Positions 9,515-20,722 of a DNA stretch of 64,000 bases are shown one piece after another. The position numbers and the translations under genes were made by a program. Below the pieces are notes generated by a model. That model saw nothing but the letters and a program-made list of their open reading frames with translations, was not told the origin of the DNA and did not search any database. Position 1 is the first letter of the stretch. Each line of letters opens with the position of its first letter. The stretch is from the NCBI GenBank assembly GCA_963829505.1, contig CAWHIL010000001.1:1550001-1614000 (forward strand). Direction: 5' to 3'. Source of the stretch: Roseiarcus sp963829505. GTDB taxonomy: Bacteria; Pseudomonadota; Alphaproteobacteria; Rhizobiales; Beijerinckiaceae.

Positions 9515-10378
9515 TTGATCCCCGGATCGTTCGAATATCACCGCCCCTCCAGCCTCAGCGACGCGGTCGCGTTGCTCGGCCGCCTCGATGAAGCCCGCAT
9601 TCTCGCCGGCGGCCACAGCCTCATTCCGATGATGAAGCTGAAACTCGCGCAGCCCAATCATCTCGTCGACCTCGCGGGGGTGGCGGAGCTCAGGGGCGTG
9701 CGGGCCGATGGGACGGACATCGTCATCGGCGCGATGACCACCCAACACGACATCATCGCGAGCGATGTGCTCGCCGAACGCGTCCCGATCCTTCGCGAGG
9801 CGGCCGAGCAGATCGCCGACCCGCAGGTGCGCTATCTCGGCACGATCGGCGGCAACGCGGCCAACGGCGACCCCGGCAACGACATGCCGGCGCTGATGAT
9901 GGCGCTTGGCGCGACCTACGTCCTGACCGGGTCGGCGGGCGAACGGCGCGTCGCCGCCCGCGACTACTATCTCGGCGTCTACGACACCGCCGCGAAGCCC
10001 GACGAGATCCTGACCGCGATCCGCGTCCCCGCGCCGCCGAAGCCGCACGGCTTCGCCTACGAGAAGCTCAAGCGCAAGATCGGCGACTACGCCACCGCCG
10101 CCGCCGCGGTCGTGCTCACCGCCTCGGGCGGGCGAGTCGCGACCTGCGCGATCGCCCTGACCAATGTCAGCGACCGTCCGCTCCTCGCCGAGGCCGCCGC
10201 GAAGGCGGCGATCGGAACCGCGCTCGACGACAAGAGCCTGAAAGCGGCCGCCGCCGCAGCCGAAGCGATCTGCGCTCCGGCCGAGGACGGCCGCGGCTCG
10301 GTGGAATACCGGACCAAAATGGCCGGGGTGATGACCAGACGTGCGCTCGCCCGCGCCTTCGCCTGCGCAACCGTTTGA
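9515..10378 (+). CDS. coxM: Aerobic carbon monoxide dehydrogenase, medium FAD subunit
   Basis: A 287-residue flavoprotein of the molybdenum hydroxylase family, matching the roughly 288 residues of the Oligotropha subunit. The FAD pyrophosphate motifs AGGHS (about residues 32-36) and TIGGN (about 111-115) are both intact. It passes electrons from the iron-sulfur clusters of CoxS to the quinone pool. The start is TTG 9515, preceded by GGGAGG six bases upstream, and no better ATG lies nearby. It is followed after 14 bp by coxS. The order M-S-L with small gaps is the classical cox arrangement. Confidence 0.95.
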   Translation: MIPGSFEYHRPSSLSDAVALLGRLDEARILAGGHSLIPMMKLKLAQPNHLVDLAGVAELRGVRADGTDIVIGAMTTQHDIIASDVLAERVPILREAAEQIADPQVRYLGTIGGNAANGDPGNDMPALMMALGATYVLTGSAGERRVAARDYYLGVYDTAAKPDEILTAIRVPAPPKPHGFAYEKLKRKIGDYATAAAAVVLTASGGRVATCAIALTNVSDRPLLAEAAAKAAIGTALDDKSLKAAAAAAEAICAPAEDGRGSVEYRTKMAGVMTRRALARAFACATV

Positions 10379-10392
10379 CAGAGAGAGCCGCC

Positions 10393-10904
10393 ATGACGGA
10401 CGCAAAAATCGGGAAAGTCGCCGTGGCCATGACGGTCAACGGCAAGCCGGTTTCGGCCGAGGTCGAGCCGCGCACGCTGCTCATCCACTATCTGCGCGAG
10501 CATCTGAACCTGACGGGGCCGCACATCGGCTGCGACACCTCGCATTGCGGGGCCTGCACCGTCGATGTCGACGGCAGGTCGATAAAATCCTGCACGATGT
10601 TCGCCATCCAGGCGGCGGGCGCGAACGTCGTCACCATCGAGGGGATCGCCGCGCCGGACGGGACGCTGCACGCGCTCCAGGAAGGTTTTCGCGAAATGCA
10701 CGGCCTCCAGTGCGGCTATTGCACGCCGGGCATGATCGTGCGCGCCTACCGCCTCCTGCACGAGAACGCCAATCCGAGCGAGGCCGAGATCCGCATGGGC
10801 CTCTCGGGCAACCTCTGCCGCTGCACCGGATACCAGAACATCGTCAAAGCCGTTCAGTACGCCGCCGCCAAGCTCGCGGGCGTCGAATTCAAGGAAGCCG
10901 CCGA

Positions 10905-10908
<4 letters not shown>
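10393..10908 (+). CDS. coxS: Aerobic carbon monoxide dehydrogenase, small [2Fe-2S] subunit
   Basis: 171 residues from ATG 10393 (an in-frame TTG at 10375 also exists but overlaps coxM; the GAGAGAG site favours the ATG). The N-terminal plant-ferredoxin-type cluster motif C.....C..C is seen as CDTSHCGAC, with its fourth cysteine in KSC. The C-terminal cluster is formed by CGYC and CRC. Two [2Fe-2S] clusters carry electrons from the Mo-Cu site of CoxL to the FAD of CoxM. The stop overlaps the coxL start (ATGA at 10905). Confidence 0.96.
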
Positions 10909-13328
<2,420 letters not shown>

Positions 13329-13344
13329 GGACACGAGTCCTGCG

Positions 13345-14235
13345 ATGCCCCTGACCTCGATCCCGCGCGAAAAAATCGCCGCGCGGCTGGCGGAGGCGGG
13401 TTATGTCGCCGACCGCGAACTCGCGACCGCGCTCTGGATGATGGACCATCTCAAGCGCCCCCTCCTGATCGAGGGCGAGGCGGGGGTCGGCAAGACGGAG
13501 GTGGCGAAAGCGCTCGCCTTCGTCCATTCGAGCGAACTCATTCGCCTGCAGTGCTACGAGGGACTCGACGCGAGCGCCGCCCTCTACGAATGGAACTACC
13601 AGCGCCAGATCATCGCCATCAAGGCGCGCGAGGGCTCGGGCGAGAGCGCGGAGGCGGTCGAGGCGCGGATCTTCTCCGAGGCCTACCTCATGGAGCGCCC
13701 GCTTCTCGCCGCGATCCGCCGCGCCGCGGCGCCGGTGCTGCTGATCGACGAGGTCGACCGCGCCGACGAGGAGTTCGAGGCGTTCCTGCTCGAACTCCTG
13801 TCCGACTGGCAGGTCACCATTCCCGAATACGGAACCATCAAGGCGACCTCGATCCCGCGCGTGGTCCTGACCTCGAACGGCACGCGCGAGCTCAGCGACG
13901 CGCTGAGGCGCCGCTGTCTCTACCACTATCTCGATTTCCCCGACGTCGATCGCGAGGCGGCGATCCTGATCGCGCGCCAGCCGGGCATCGACGCGGGCTT
14001 CGCGCTCCAGGTCGCGCGCATGGTTTCGGCGCTGCGCAAGGAGGATCTCCGCAAGGTTCCGGGCGTGGCGGAGACGCTCGACTGGGCGGCGACGCTCGCC
14101 GGCCTCGGCGTCAGCGACCTTTCCGCCGAACCCGAGATCCTGCACGCGACGCTGCTCGCGCTCCTCAAGACACACGAGGACCGCGCGCGCGTGACGCCCG
14201 AAGTGACGGCCCGCCTCGCGGGGAGGGCCGCGTGA
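13345..14235 (+). CDS. coxD: AAA+ ATPase for CO dehydrogenase Mo-Cu site maturation
   Basis: A 296-residue MoxR-type AAA+ ATPase. The Walker A motif GEAGVGKT lies at residues 44-51 and Walker B LLIDEVDRAD around residue 135, with a sensor-type segment RVVLTSNGTRELSDALRRRC. In Oligotropha, CoxD is a membrane-bound chaperone-like ATPase needed to insert sulfur and copper at the molybdenum site. It starts at ATG 13345, 16 bp after coxL, and its stop overlaps the GTG start of coxE, as expected for a MoxR-VWA pair that works as a complex. Confidence 0.94.
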   Translation: MPLTSIPREKIAARLAEAGYVADRELATALWMMDHLKRPLLIEGEAGVGKTEVAKALAFVHSSELIRLQCYEGLDASAALYEWNYQRQIIAIKAREGSGESAEAVEARIFSEAYLMERPLLAAIRRAAAPVLLIDEVDRADEEFEAFLLELLSDWQVTIPEYGTIKATSIPRVVLTSNGTRELSDALRRRCLYHYLDFPDVDREAAILIARQPGIDAGFALQVARMVSALRKEDLRKVPGVAETLDWAATLAGLGVSDLSAEPEILHATLLALLKTHEDRARVTPEVTARLAGRAA

Positions 14236-15410
14236 GCGCGCTTGCGCGAGACGCTCCCCTCGGCCTCGCCATGCGCCGCAGGCTCGCGGGCTTCGTCGAG
14301 ACTCTGCGCGGCGCGGGCTTCGCCGTCGGCCGCGCCGAGACTCTTGACGCCGGGCGGCTGATCGCCACCCCGCTCGCCGACCGGCCCGAGCGCCTGCGCG
14401 GCGCGTTGAAGGCGCTCTTCGCCTCCAACCGCGGCGAATACCAGCGCTTCGACGACCTCTTCGACGCTTTTTGGCGCGGCCGCGGCGTCAAGCGCGGCGT
14501 CGCCGTGCGCGCGAGCGGCCTCCACACGAACCTCTTCCCCTCCGCGGCGACGCCGGGCGCGGGCGCAAGCGACGCGCCGGGCGAGGCGACGTCGCCCGCG
14601 AAAGGCGAAGGCGCCGTCGCCGAGGGACGCGGGCGCGAGCGCGGCGCGTCGGCGCACGAGGCCCTGTCGGCCAAGGACTTCGCGAGGCTTGCCGGCGAGG
14701 CCGAGCGCGCGGAGGCGCTGGCGCTCGCCGAAAGGCTGGCGCGGGCGATGCACACGCGGCTCTCGCGCCGCGACCGGGCGCGCCGTCGCGGCCGGCGCCT
14801 CGATCTTCGCGCCATCCTGCGCCATTCGGTGGCGCGCGGCGGCGAGCCGATCGACCTCAGATACCGCCGCCGCAAACCAAAGCCCCTGCGGCTCGTCGCG
14901 CTCCTCGACGCCTCCGGCTCGATGGAGCTCTACCTCTCCGTCTTCACCCGCTTCCTGCACGCGGTCGCGCAGGCCTTTCGCCAGTCGGAGGCCTATCTCT
15001 TCCATACGCGCCTCGCGCACGTCTCCTCGGCGCTCAGTGAGCGCCATCCCCAGCGCGCGCTCGACCGGCTGTCGCTGATGGCGGCCGGCGTCGGCGGCGG
15101 CACCAGGATCGGCGACTGCCTCGCCGAGTTCAATCGCGTCCACGCCAAGAGGGCGATCGGCTCGCGCGCGTGCGTCATGATCTTCTCCGACGGCTACGAC
15201 ACCGGCGCTCCCGAACGGCTCGCGGCGGAGATGAGCGCGCTGCGGCGCCGCTGCCGGCGGATCGTCTGGCTCAATCCGCTCACCGGCCGCGACGGCTTCG
15301 CGCCGGTTGCGCGCGGCATGCAGGCGGCGCTGCCATTCGTCGACCTCTTCGCGCCGGCGCACGATCTCAAGAGCCTCGCCCGGCTCGAACCCTATCTCGC
15401 GAGGCTATAA
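14232..15410 (+). CDS. coxE: VWA-domain protein, CO dehydrogenase maturation factor
   Basis: 392 residues starting at GTG 14232, overlapping the coxD stop by four bases (GTGA). The C-terminal half is a von Willebrand A domain with a MIDAS motif DASGS beginning at Asp226, followed by the second metal-site region around GGTRIGD and FSDGYD. A low-complexity Ala/Gly/Glu segment around residues 105-145 links it to the N-terminal part. CoxE works with the CoxD ATPase in maturing the [CuSMoO2] centre. The next gene, coxF, starts 3 bp after the stop. Confidence 0.94.
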   Translation: MSALARDAPLGLAMRRRLAGFVETLRGAGFAVGRAETLDAGRLIATPLADRPERLRGALKALFASNRGEYQRFDDLFDAFWRGRGVKRGVAVRASGLHTNLFPSAATPGAGASDAPGEATSPAKGEGAVAEGRGRERGASAHEALSAKDFARLAGEAERAEALALAERLARAMHTRLSRRDRARRRGRRLDLRAILRHSVARGGEPIDLRYRRRKPKPLRLVALLDASGSMELYLSVFTRFLHAVAQAFRQSEAYLFHTRLAHVSSALSERHPQRALDRLSLMAAGVGGGTRIGDCLAEFNRVHAKRAIGSRACVMIFSDGYDTGAPERLAAEMSALRRRCRRIVWLNPLTGRDGFAPVARGMQAALPFVDLFAPAHDLKSLARLEPYLARL

Positions 15411-15413
15411 CGC

Positions 15414-16247
15414 ATGGGCGTCCTCGAACGCGCGGCCGAGCATGAAGCCAAAGGCGAAGCCTTCGTCATGGCGACGGTCGTCCGGACCCTCTCGATCACC
15501 GCCGCCAAGGCGGGCGCCAAGGCGCTGATCGCGTCCGACGGGACGGTCGAGGAGGGCTGGATCGGCGGCGGCTGCGCCAGGGCTGCGGTCGTCAAGGCGG
15601 CGCGGCAGAGCCTGATCGACGGCCGCTCGCGGCTGGTCTCGATCGCCCCGCAGGACGGGCTCGACGCGCTCGGCGTCGCCCCGGGCCAGGACCGGGACGG
15701 CGTGCTCTTCGCCAAAAACGCCTGCCCGAGCCAGGGCACGATGGATATCTTCGTCGAGCCCGTGCTGCCGAGGCCGCGGCTCCTGATCCTCGGCGCCTCG
15801 CCCGTCGCGGTCGCGCTCGCCACGCTTGCGCCGGCCTTCGGCTACGCCGTCTCGGTCGCCGCGCAGGCGGCCGACCTTGGGCGCTTCGGCGACAGTCCGG
15901 CCTGCCTCGAGGGCCTCGCGCAACCGCCCTCGATCGGCGCGGACGCTTTCGTCGTCATCGCGACGCAAGGGGCGGGCGACCGTGTCGCGCTGAACGCCGC
16001 CGCCGCGATGCCGGCCCGCTACCGCGCCTTCGTCGGCTCGCGGAAGAAGGCCGAGACGCTGAGGAACGAACTCGTCGCCGAGGGCGTGCCCGCAGAGGCG
16101 CTGGCCAGCGTGAAAGCGCCCGCCGGCCTCGACATCGCAGCCGTCACGGCGGAGGAGATCGCGCTTTCGATTCTCGCCGAAATGACCGCCGTCCGCCGCC
16201 AGCACGAGCGGCCCAGTCCACCCTCTTCGGAAGGGACTCGTCCATGA
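15414..16247 (+). CDS. coxF: XdhC/CoxF-family molybdoenzyme maturation factor
   Basis: A 277-residue protein of the XdhC family. The N-terminal part shows TVVRTLSITAAKAGAKALI and the CxR-containing segment GGGCARAAV. The C-terminal part has a Rossmann-like fold starting LLILGASPVAVALATLAP. CoxF is required for introducing copper in CO dehydrogenase, and related proteins bind and sulfurate the molybdenum cofactor. It is translationally coupled to a small ORF downstream (ATGA at 16244), which separates it from coxG. Confidence 0.93.
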   Translation: MGVLERAAEHEAKGEAFVMATVVRTLSITAAKAGAKALIASDGTVEEGWIGGGCARAAVVKAARQSLIDGRSRLVSIAPQDGLDALGVAPGQDRDGVLFAKNACPSQGTMDIFVEPVLPRPRLLILGASPVAVALATLAPAFGYAVSVAAQAADLGRFGDSPACLEGLAQPPSIGADAFVVIATQGAGDRVALNAAAAMPARYRAFVGSRKKAETLRNELVAEGVPAEALASVKAPAGLDIAAVTAEEIALSILAEMTAVRRQHERPSPPSSEGTRP

Positions 16248-16435
16248 ACCCTGCAGCCGCAGCCGCCGCCGCCTCGCCGCCTCCGCCTCTCGACGCCCTG
16301 CGCCGCGCGACCATGTGGACCGCGCTCGGGCTCGCGCTCGCCGCGCTCGTTCTGCCCGACTGTTGCCTGAACGGCAGTCATGGCGCCGGTTTCGGGATGG
16401 AGATTTACGCGCCGATCTGTCATGCGGCGCGCTGA
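16244..16435 (+). CDS. Small putative membrane protein between coxF and coxG
   Basis: A 63-residue ORF whose ATG overlaps the coxF stop. It has an Ala/Pro-rich N-terminus, one likely transmembrane segment (about residues 24-42, MWTALGLALAALVLP), then a short tail with CC and a later single Cys. I do not recognise it from known cox clusters. Tight coupling to coxF and the 15-bp gap to coxG favour it being translated. The three cysteines and membrane position would suit a role at the membrane or in metal handling, but that is speculation. It could also be a chance ORF. Confidence 0.55.
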   Translation: MNPAAAAAAASPPPPLDALRRATMWTALGLALAALVLPDCCLNGSHGAGFGMEIYAPICHAAR

Positions 16436-16450
16436 AGGGATCAACCGCGA

Positions 16451-17026
16451 ATGAAAATGGACGAGACGCAGCGCGTTCCGGCGCCGCAAGCCAAGGTCTG
16501 GGCGGCGCTGAACGACCCAGCGATCCTGAAAGCCTGCATTCCGGGTTGCGAGCGGCTCGACATGACCTCGCCGACCGACATGAACGGCGTGGTGGTCATC
16601 AAGGTCGGGCCGGTGAAAGCGTCTTTCGCCGGGAAGGTGATGCTCTCCGATCTCGACCCGCCGAACGGCTACCGGATTTCGGGGGAAGGCTCGGGCGGCG
16701 TCGCCGGCTTCGCCAAGGGCGGCGCGACCGTGAAGCTTGCGCCCGACGGCGCGGACGCGACGCTGCTCCACTATGTCGTCGACGCCCAGATCGGCGGAAA
16801 GCTCGCCCAGCTTGGCGGACGGCTGATCGACGCGACCGCCAAGAAGCTTGCCGGCGAGTTCTTCCAGTCCTTCGCCGAGGCTGTCGGGAGCGCCGAGGCG
16901 CCGCTGGCGCAAGCCGCCACGGCGGCGCCGGCCGCAGCCGAGCGCCCTGCGCAGGGCTGGTTCGCCAGGCTCGTCCTGGCGGTGAAACGGCTCCTGGGGC
17001 TGGAAGGCGCGCCGCGTTCCACATAG
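16451..17026 (+). CDS. coxG: CoxG, SRPBCC-fold membrane partner of CO dehydrogenase
   Basis: 191 residues. The N-terminal 145 form a START-like SRPBCC domain typical of CoxG/carbon monoxide dehydrogenase subunit G (starts MKMDETQRVPAPQAKVW, with PGCERL and GGVAGFAKGGA). An Ala/Pro linker leads to a C-terminal amphipathic stretch WFARLVLAVKRLLGLEG that probably touches the membrane. CoxG is thought to recruit the cytoplasmic enzyme to the membrane and to connect it with quinone. It closes the cox transcript. Confidence 0.93.
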   Translation: MKMDETQRVPAPQAKVWAALNDPAILKACIPGCERLDMTSPTDMNGVVVIKVGPVKASFAGKVMLSDLDPPNGYRISGEGSGGVAGFAKGGATVKLAPDGADATLLHYVVDAQIGGKLAQLGGRLIDATAKKLAGEFFQSFAEAVGSAEAPLAQAATAAPAAAERPAQGWFARLVLAVKRLLGLEGAPRST

Positions 17027-17049
17027 AGTCCTGGCATGGCGGCGAGGAC

Positions 17050-17508
17050 ATGGATCCGGACAACGACCTGCGGCCGAACGAGATCGCGGCGCCGGCAACG
17101 GCGCGCGCCGACGCGAGCCTCGTCTTCATCGGCGTCATCAAAACGCCCTGGCCGACCCGCGCCGAGTGCCCGCACTACGGCGCTCTCGACGGCCCCGTCT
17201 GCCGCATCGAGGTGTTCGAGCCCTGGGCTCAAGCGCTCGACGGCGTCGAAGGCTTCGCGCGCATCGAAGTCTTCTACTGGCTGCATCTCGCGCGCCGCGA
17301 TCTCATCCGCCAGAGCCCTGGCCGCGACGGCGCGACCCGCGCCACCTTCACCATCCGTTCGCCCGTCCGGCCGAACCCGATCGGAACGTCGATCGTCGCG
17401 CTCGTCGAGCGCGATCGCGCTTCGCTCCTCGTTCGCGGGCTCGACTGCGTCGACGGCACGCCGCTCCTCGACCTGAAGCCCGACCGGAGCGAATTCGCCC
17501 GCCGCTAG
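17050..17508 (+). CDS. TrmO/TsaA-like protein (tRNA t6A37 N6-methyltransferase family)
   Basis: A 152-residue beta-barrel protein of the YaeB/TrmO family, seen in IGVIKTPWPTRAECP near the N-terminus, IEVFYWLHLARRDL in the middle, and FTIRSPVRPNPIGTSIVAL, the conserved RPNPIG signature. Family members methylate N6 of t6A in tRNA using S-adenosylmethionine. This copy is shorter than E. coli TrmO because it lacks the C-terminal extension. It follows coxG by 23 bp and may be cotranscribed with it, but its relation to CO oxidation is unknown. ATG 17050 is preceded by GGCGAGGAC. Confidence 0.82.
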   Translation: MDPDNDLRPNEIAAPATARADASLVFIGVIKTPWPTRAECPHYGALDGPVCRIEVFEPWAQALDGVEGFARIEVFYWLHLARRDLIRQSPGRDGATRATFTIRSPVRPNPIGTSIVALVERDRASLLVRGLDCVDGTPLLDLKPDRSEFARR

Positions 17509-17573
17509 AGCGCGCGGCGAAAAGTGGAGGCCGGTTTTTCGCCAAGAGCGCGCGGAAATCAAGGGAGCGAGAG

Positions 17574-17601
17574 CGTTCGGCGATCGACCGATCGCCGAAC
17601 G
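17574..17601. promoter_or_regulatory. 28-bp perfect palindrome between the TrmO-like gene and the VOC gene
   Basis: Arms of 13 bp (CGTTCGGCGATCG) are separated by AC, with partial extension outside. No T-run follows on the plus strand, so a classic intrinsic terminator is unlikely. It lies about 60 bp upstream of the VOC gene start and could be an operator for that gene or the end hairpin of the cox transcript. Confidence 0.6.
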
Positions 17602-17659
17602 TTCGAGAATTCGGCATAGACTGGCGCCCAAAACGAACGACGCCATGAGGAGGAGACGC

Positions 17660-18614
17660 ATGACCGCCAATCAGGGATTCGCGAAGCCGACCCGCAGGCC
17701 CGGCGAACTCGGCGTCCACTCGCTCGACCATTTCCACTTCGTCGTCCCCGACCTCGCCGCCGCTAGGACCTTCTACGACGCTTTCGGCCTCGACGTCGGC
17801 GAGCGCGGCGCGACGCTGACGCTCGCCACGCACGGCAGTCCCCATGTCTGGGGCGCGATCGGCGAAGGCCCGCGCAAGAAGCACCAGTCGATGTCGTTCG
17901 GCGCCTTCGAGGACGATCTCGGCCGTTTCGCCGAGCGCCTCCAGACGCTCGGCGTCAGGCGCGTCGATCCGCCGGCGGGCGTCGAATTCGAACGGGCTCT
18001 GGTTTCACGATCCCGACGGCAATCTCGTCGAGATCGCGGTCGCGCCCAAGACCTCGCCGAGCGAGAAGAGCCGCTTCGCGCAAGCCTCGGCGGGGCCGGC
18101 CGAGCGCGGCGCGCCGAACCGCTCGGCCGTCAGGCGCACACGACCCCGCCGTCTCGCGCACATGCTCATGTTCACCACCGACGTCATGCGGGCGGTCGAC
18201 TTCTATTCGCGCGTCCTCGGGCTGCGGCTCTCCGACCATTCGGGCGACGGCATCGCCTTCATGCATGGCGTCCACGGCAGCGACCATCACATGATCGCCC
18301 TCGCCAAATCGAACGCGCCGGGCTTCCATCATCTGAGCTGGGACGTCGGCAGCGTCGACGAGATCGGAACCGGCGCGACGCACATGCTCGGCAAGGGCTA
18401 CGACAAGGGTTGGGGTCTCGGCCGGCACGTTCTCGGCTCGAACTTCTTTCACTACGTGCAGGATCCGTGGGGCTCGTTCTGCGAATATTCGGCCGACATC
18501 GATTTCGTGCCGCACGACGCCGACTGGCCGGCGGGCGACCATCCGCCCGAGGATTCCTTCTACGTCTGGGGCCCGAACCCGCCGCAGGATTTCGTGCACA
18601 ATTACGAGGCGTGA
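17660..18614 (+). pseudogene. VOC-superfamily extradiol dioxygenase-like protein, single frameshift
   Basis: ATG 17660 follows a perfect AGGAGG site. The first frame gives one glyoxalase-fold module starting LGVHSLDHFHFVVPDLAAARTFYDAF. The frame is lost around 17984-17989 and another frame resumes with NGLWFHDPDGNLVEI and continues through a second module (MFTTDVMRAVDFYSRVLGL, FHHLSWDV, FFHYVQDPWGSFCEYS) to the stop at 18614. Together they make a two-module VOC protein of about 317 residues, similar to catechol 2,3-dioxygenase-like enzymes. One extra base (GAATTC for GAATC) restores ESNGLWF. It is not clear whether this is mutation or sequencing error. The substrate is unknown; the adjacent aromatic catabolic genes suggest a ring-cleavage or related step. 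Confidence 0.82.
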
Positions 18615-18620
18615 GCGGCG

Positions 18621-18770
18621 CGCAGCGCCGGATGGGGTGTGGAAAGCAGGGCGCCCCTGCGCGCCTTCGTCCCGTGACCGTTCGTGCAAGCCGCCAAGCA
18701 CAGCGACGCGGCCCACACCCCATCCGTCGGCTTCGCCGCCACCTTCCCCAGCAAAGCTGGAGAAGGGGAC
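18621..18770. repeat. Dispersed intergenic repeat, family C, copy 1
   Basis: An inverted pair of GGATGGGGTG(T/C) and its complement, about 85 bp apart, followed by a hairpin-rich tail (CGTCGGCTTCGCCG, then CCTTCCCCAGC...). The spacer shares GTGTGGAAAGCAG and (T/C)CGTTCGTGC-like stretches with the copy at 41716-41883 read in reverse, so the spacer is part of the element. It sits between the VOC gene and the convergent monooxygenase. Confidence 0.75.
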
Positions 18771-18780
18771 CGCTCTCGCC

Positions 18781-20685
18781 TCAGCGCGCTTCCGTCAGAA
18801 ACCCCGCGAAATAGGCGGCGAGCGCGTCGAAGCCGTCGAGCGGCAGCACCTGCGCCACATACTGGTCCGGCCGCACCACGACGAGCGCCCCCTTGTCGCG
18901 ATCGACGCCGCGCAAATCGAAGATGTCGACGCCCGACTTGAGAGGCGATGAGAACATCTTCTCGTAGTCCCGGAGGCCGAGCGGGCCCTTGGCGGGCATG
19001 AGCAGCGGCGGCATCACCTCGAGCGCAAGATCGCGATGGCCTTGCTGAAACACGGCCCGCAGATCGAAGAGCCCGTCCACGTCTTGGCCTTCGGGCGTGA
19101 AGCGCGGCGCGAGCGTACGGCTCACGAAGTCGCAGAGCGCGCGGATCTTCGACGCCTGCGCCGAAGGATCGCCCCGATCGGCGAAAGCGATGAGGCGGAA
19201 GCGGCCGTCGGCCTCCATCGTCTCGATGAGTTCGACCACCTTTGCGTCCGCGAGCCGGACGACCGGCGCCGAGTGAAAGCGCGTCCCGACTTCGAACCCC
19301 CTGGCGAGCCCCTGATGCTCGACGCCTCCGGTCAGGACGGAACGCGCGTAGCGCGTCACGACGCCCGCGGTGTATCGCCCGTGCTGAACGAAGTAGGCCT
19401 GCAGGTCGGCGGGGTCGACGCCGTGCGGCGTCTCGGGCGACTTCAGGGGCGCGGCCATCATCGCCGCCCATTCGCGGTCGAAATCGATGAGGTCTTGCGC
19501 AATCGCGCGCCGCTCGGCCGAATAGGTCGCGAGCAGGGAAGGGGGCGCCGTCCCGCCGATGACGGCGGCGAGCTTCCAGCCGAGGTTGAAGGCGTCCTGC
19601 ACCGAGACGTTGAGGCCCTGGCCCGCCTTGGCGCTGTGAGTGTGGCAGGCGTCGCCCATGATGAAGACCCGGGGCTCGCGCGCGCCGGGCGTCGGCGACG
19701 CGTCGTCGAAATGGCCGGTGATGCGCTGGCCGACCTCGTAGACCGACCACCAGGCGACCGACTTCGGCTCGAAGGAATAGGGCTGGAAGACGCGCTTCGC
19801 CGCGCCGACGATGTCGTCGAGCGCGATCTTGCGAGCGGTCGTCCGGTCGTTTTCGGCGAGCGCGTCCATCTCGACGTAGATCCGCACCATGTAGCCGCCC
19901 TCGCGCGGGATGACGAGGATGTTGCCCGCGCGCTCCGACTGGATGAGGCACTTCTTGCGGATGTCGGGAAAGTCGGTGACGGCGAGCACGTCCATCACGC
20001 CCCAGGCCTGGTTGGCGGCGTCGCCGACGAGCCGGAAGCCGAGCGCGTCGCGCACGGCGCTGCGCGCGCCGTCGGCGCCGACGACGTAGCGGGCCTTGAC
20101 CGTCTCGATCTCCCCTTGATGCGCGGCCTCGAGTTGTTCGATGCGCGCGACGACGGCGTCCGGCCCGATCGTGAGACCGGCGAAGCGGCGATTGTAGTTC
20201 GGCTGGAGCCGGTTCGCCGATTGCGCCATGACGTCGAGCAGGAACCGATGCACGCGCGCCTGATTGATGATGACGTGCGGATAGGGCGCGAGGCCGTCCT
20301 CGACGTCCTGAATGAGACCCGAGCGGACGATCTCGCCGGGCCGCTCGGCGCTCGGCTTCCAGAACGCCGTCTCGTTCACCCAATAGGCTTCGCGTTCGAC
20401 GCGCTCGCGGATGTTGAACGCCTGGAACAGCTCCATCGACCGGCAGGCGATGCCGTCGGCGTGCCCGCGCATGAGCGGTCCGGCCTTCTCATCGACGATG
20501 CGCGTCCTGATGTCGGGGAAGCGCGCGAGCTGGGCGGCGAGCGTCAAGCCCGCCGGGCCGCAGCCGACGATGAGAACGTCGACTTCATCGGGCAGCGCGT
20601 CCGTATCGGCGAGCATGTCCGGCTTCAGGTTCGGTTCGAGGAGCTCCGGATCGCCGGTTCGAAACTTGTCGAGATAGAACTGCAT
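18781..20685 (-). CDS. FAD-dependent aromatic monooxygenase (3-hydroxybenzoate 4-monooxygenase / phenol hydroxylase type)
   Basis: 634 residues from ATG 20685, chosen because AAGGGAG lies eight bases upstream; an in-frame start 20 codons earlier lacks support. It has an FAD dinucleotide motif VLIVGCGPAGLTLAAQ near residue 40, a second FAD motif GDACHTHSAKAGQGLNVSVQDAFNLGWKL-like around residues 325-355 and a C-terminal thioredoxin-like domain of phenol hydroxylases. The length agrees with MobA (about 639). The expected reaction is NADPH-dependent ring hydroxylation, for example 3-hydroxybenzoate to protocatechuate. It lies 37 bp downstream of a MarR gene on the same strand, as in the mob locus of Comamonas. 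Confidence 0.82.
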   Translation of the reverse strand: MQFYLDKFRTGDPELLEPNLKPDMLADTDALPDEVDVLIVGCGPAGLTLAAQLARFPDIRTRIVDEKAGPLMRGHADGIACRSMELFQAFNIRERVEREAYWVNETAFWKPSAERPGEIVRSGLIQDVEDGLAPYPHVIINQARVHRFLLDVMAQSANRLQPNYNRRFAGLTIGPDAVVARIEQLEAAHQGEIETVKARYVVGADGARSAVRDALGFRLVGDAANQAWGVMDVLAVTDFPDIRKKCLIQSERAGNILVIPREGGYMVRIYVEMDALAENDRTTARKIALDDIVGAAKRVFQPYSFEPKSVAWWSVYEVGQRITGHFDDASPTPGAREPRVFIMGDACHTHSAKAGQGLNVSVQDAFNLGWKLAAVIGGTAPPSLLATYSAERRAIAQDLIDFDREWAAMMAAPLKSPETPHGVDPADLQAYFVQHGRYTAGVVTRYARSVLTGGVEHQGLARGFEVGTRFHSAPVVRLADAKVVELIETMEADGRFRLIAFADRGDPSAQASKIRALCDFVSRTLAPRFTPEGQDVDGLFDLRAVFQQGHRDLALEVMPPLLMPAKGPLGLRDYEKMFSSPLKSGVDIFDLRGVDRDKGALVVVRPDQYVAQVLPLDGFDALAAYFAGFLTEAR

Positions 20686-20722
20686 GGTTCGCTCCCTTGC
20701 CGTTTGATTTGTTGCAGCCGTT

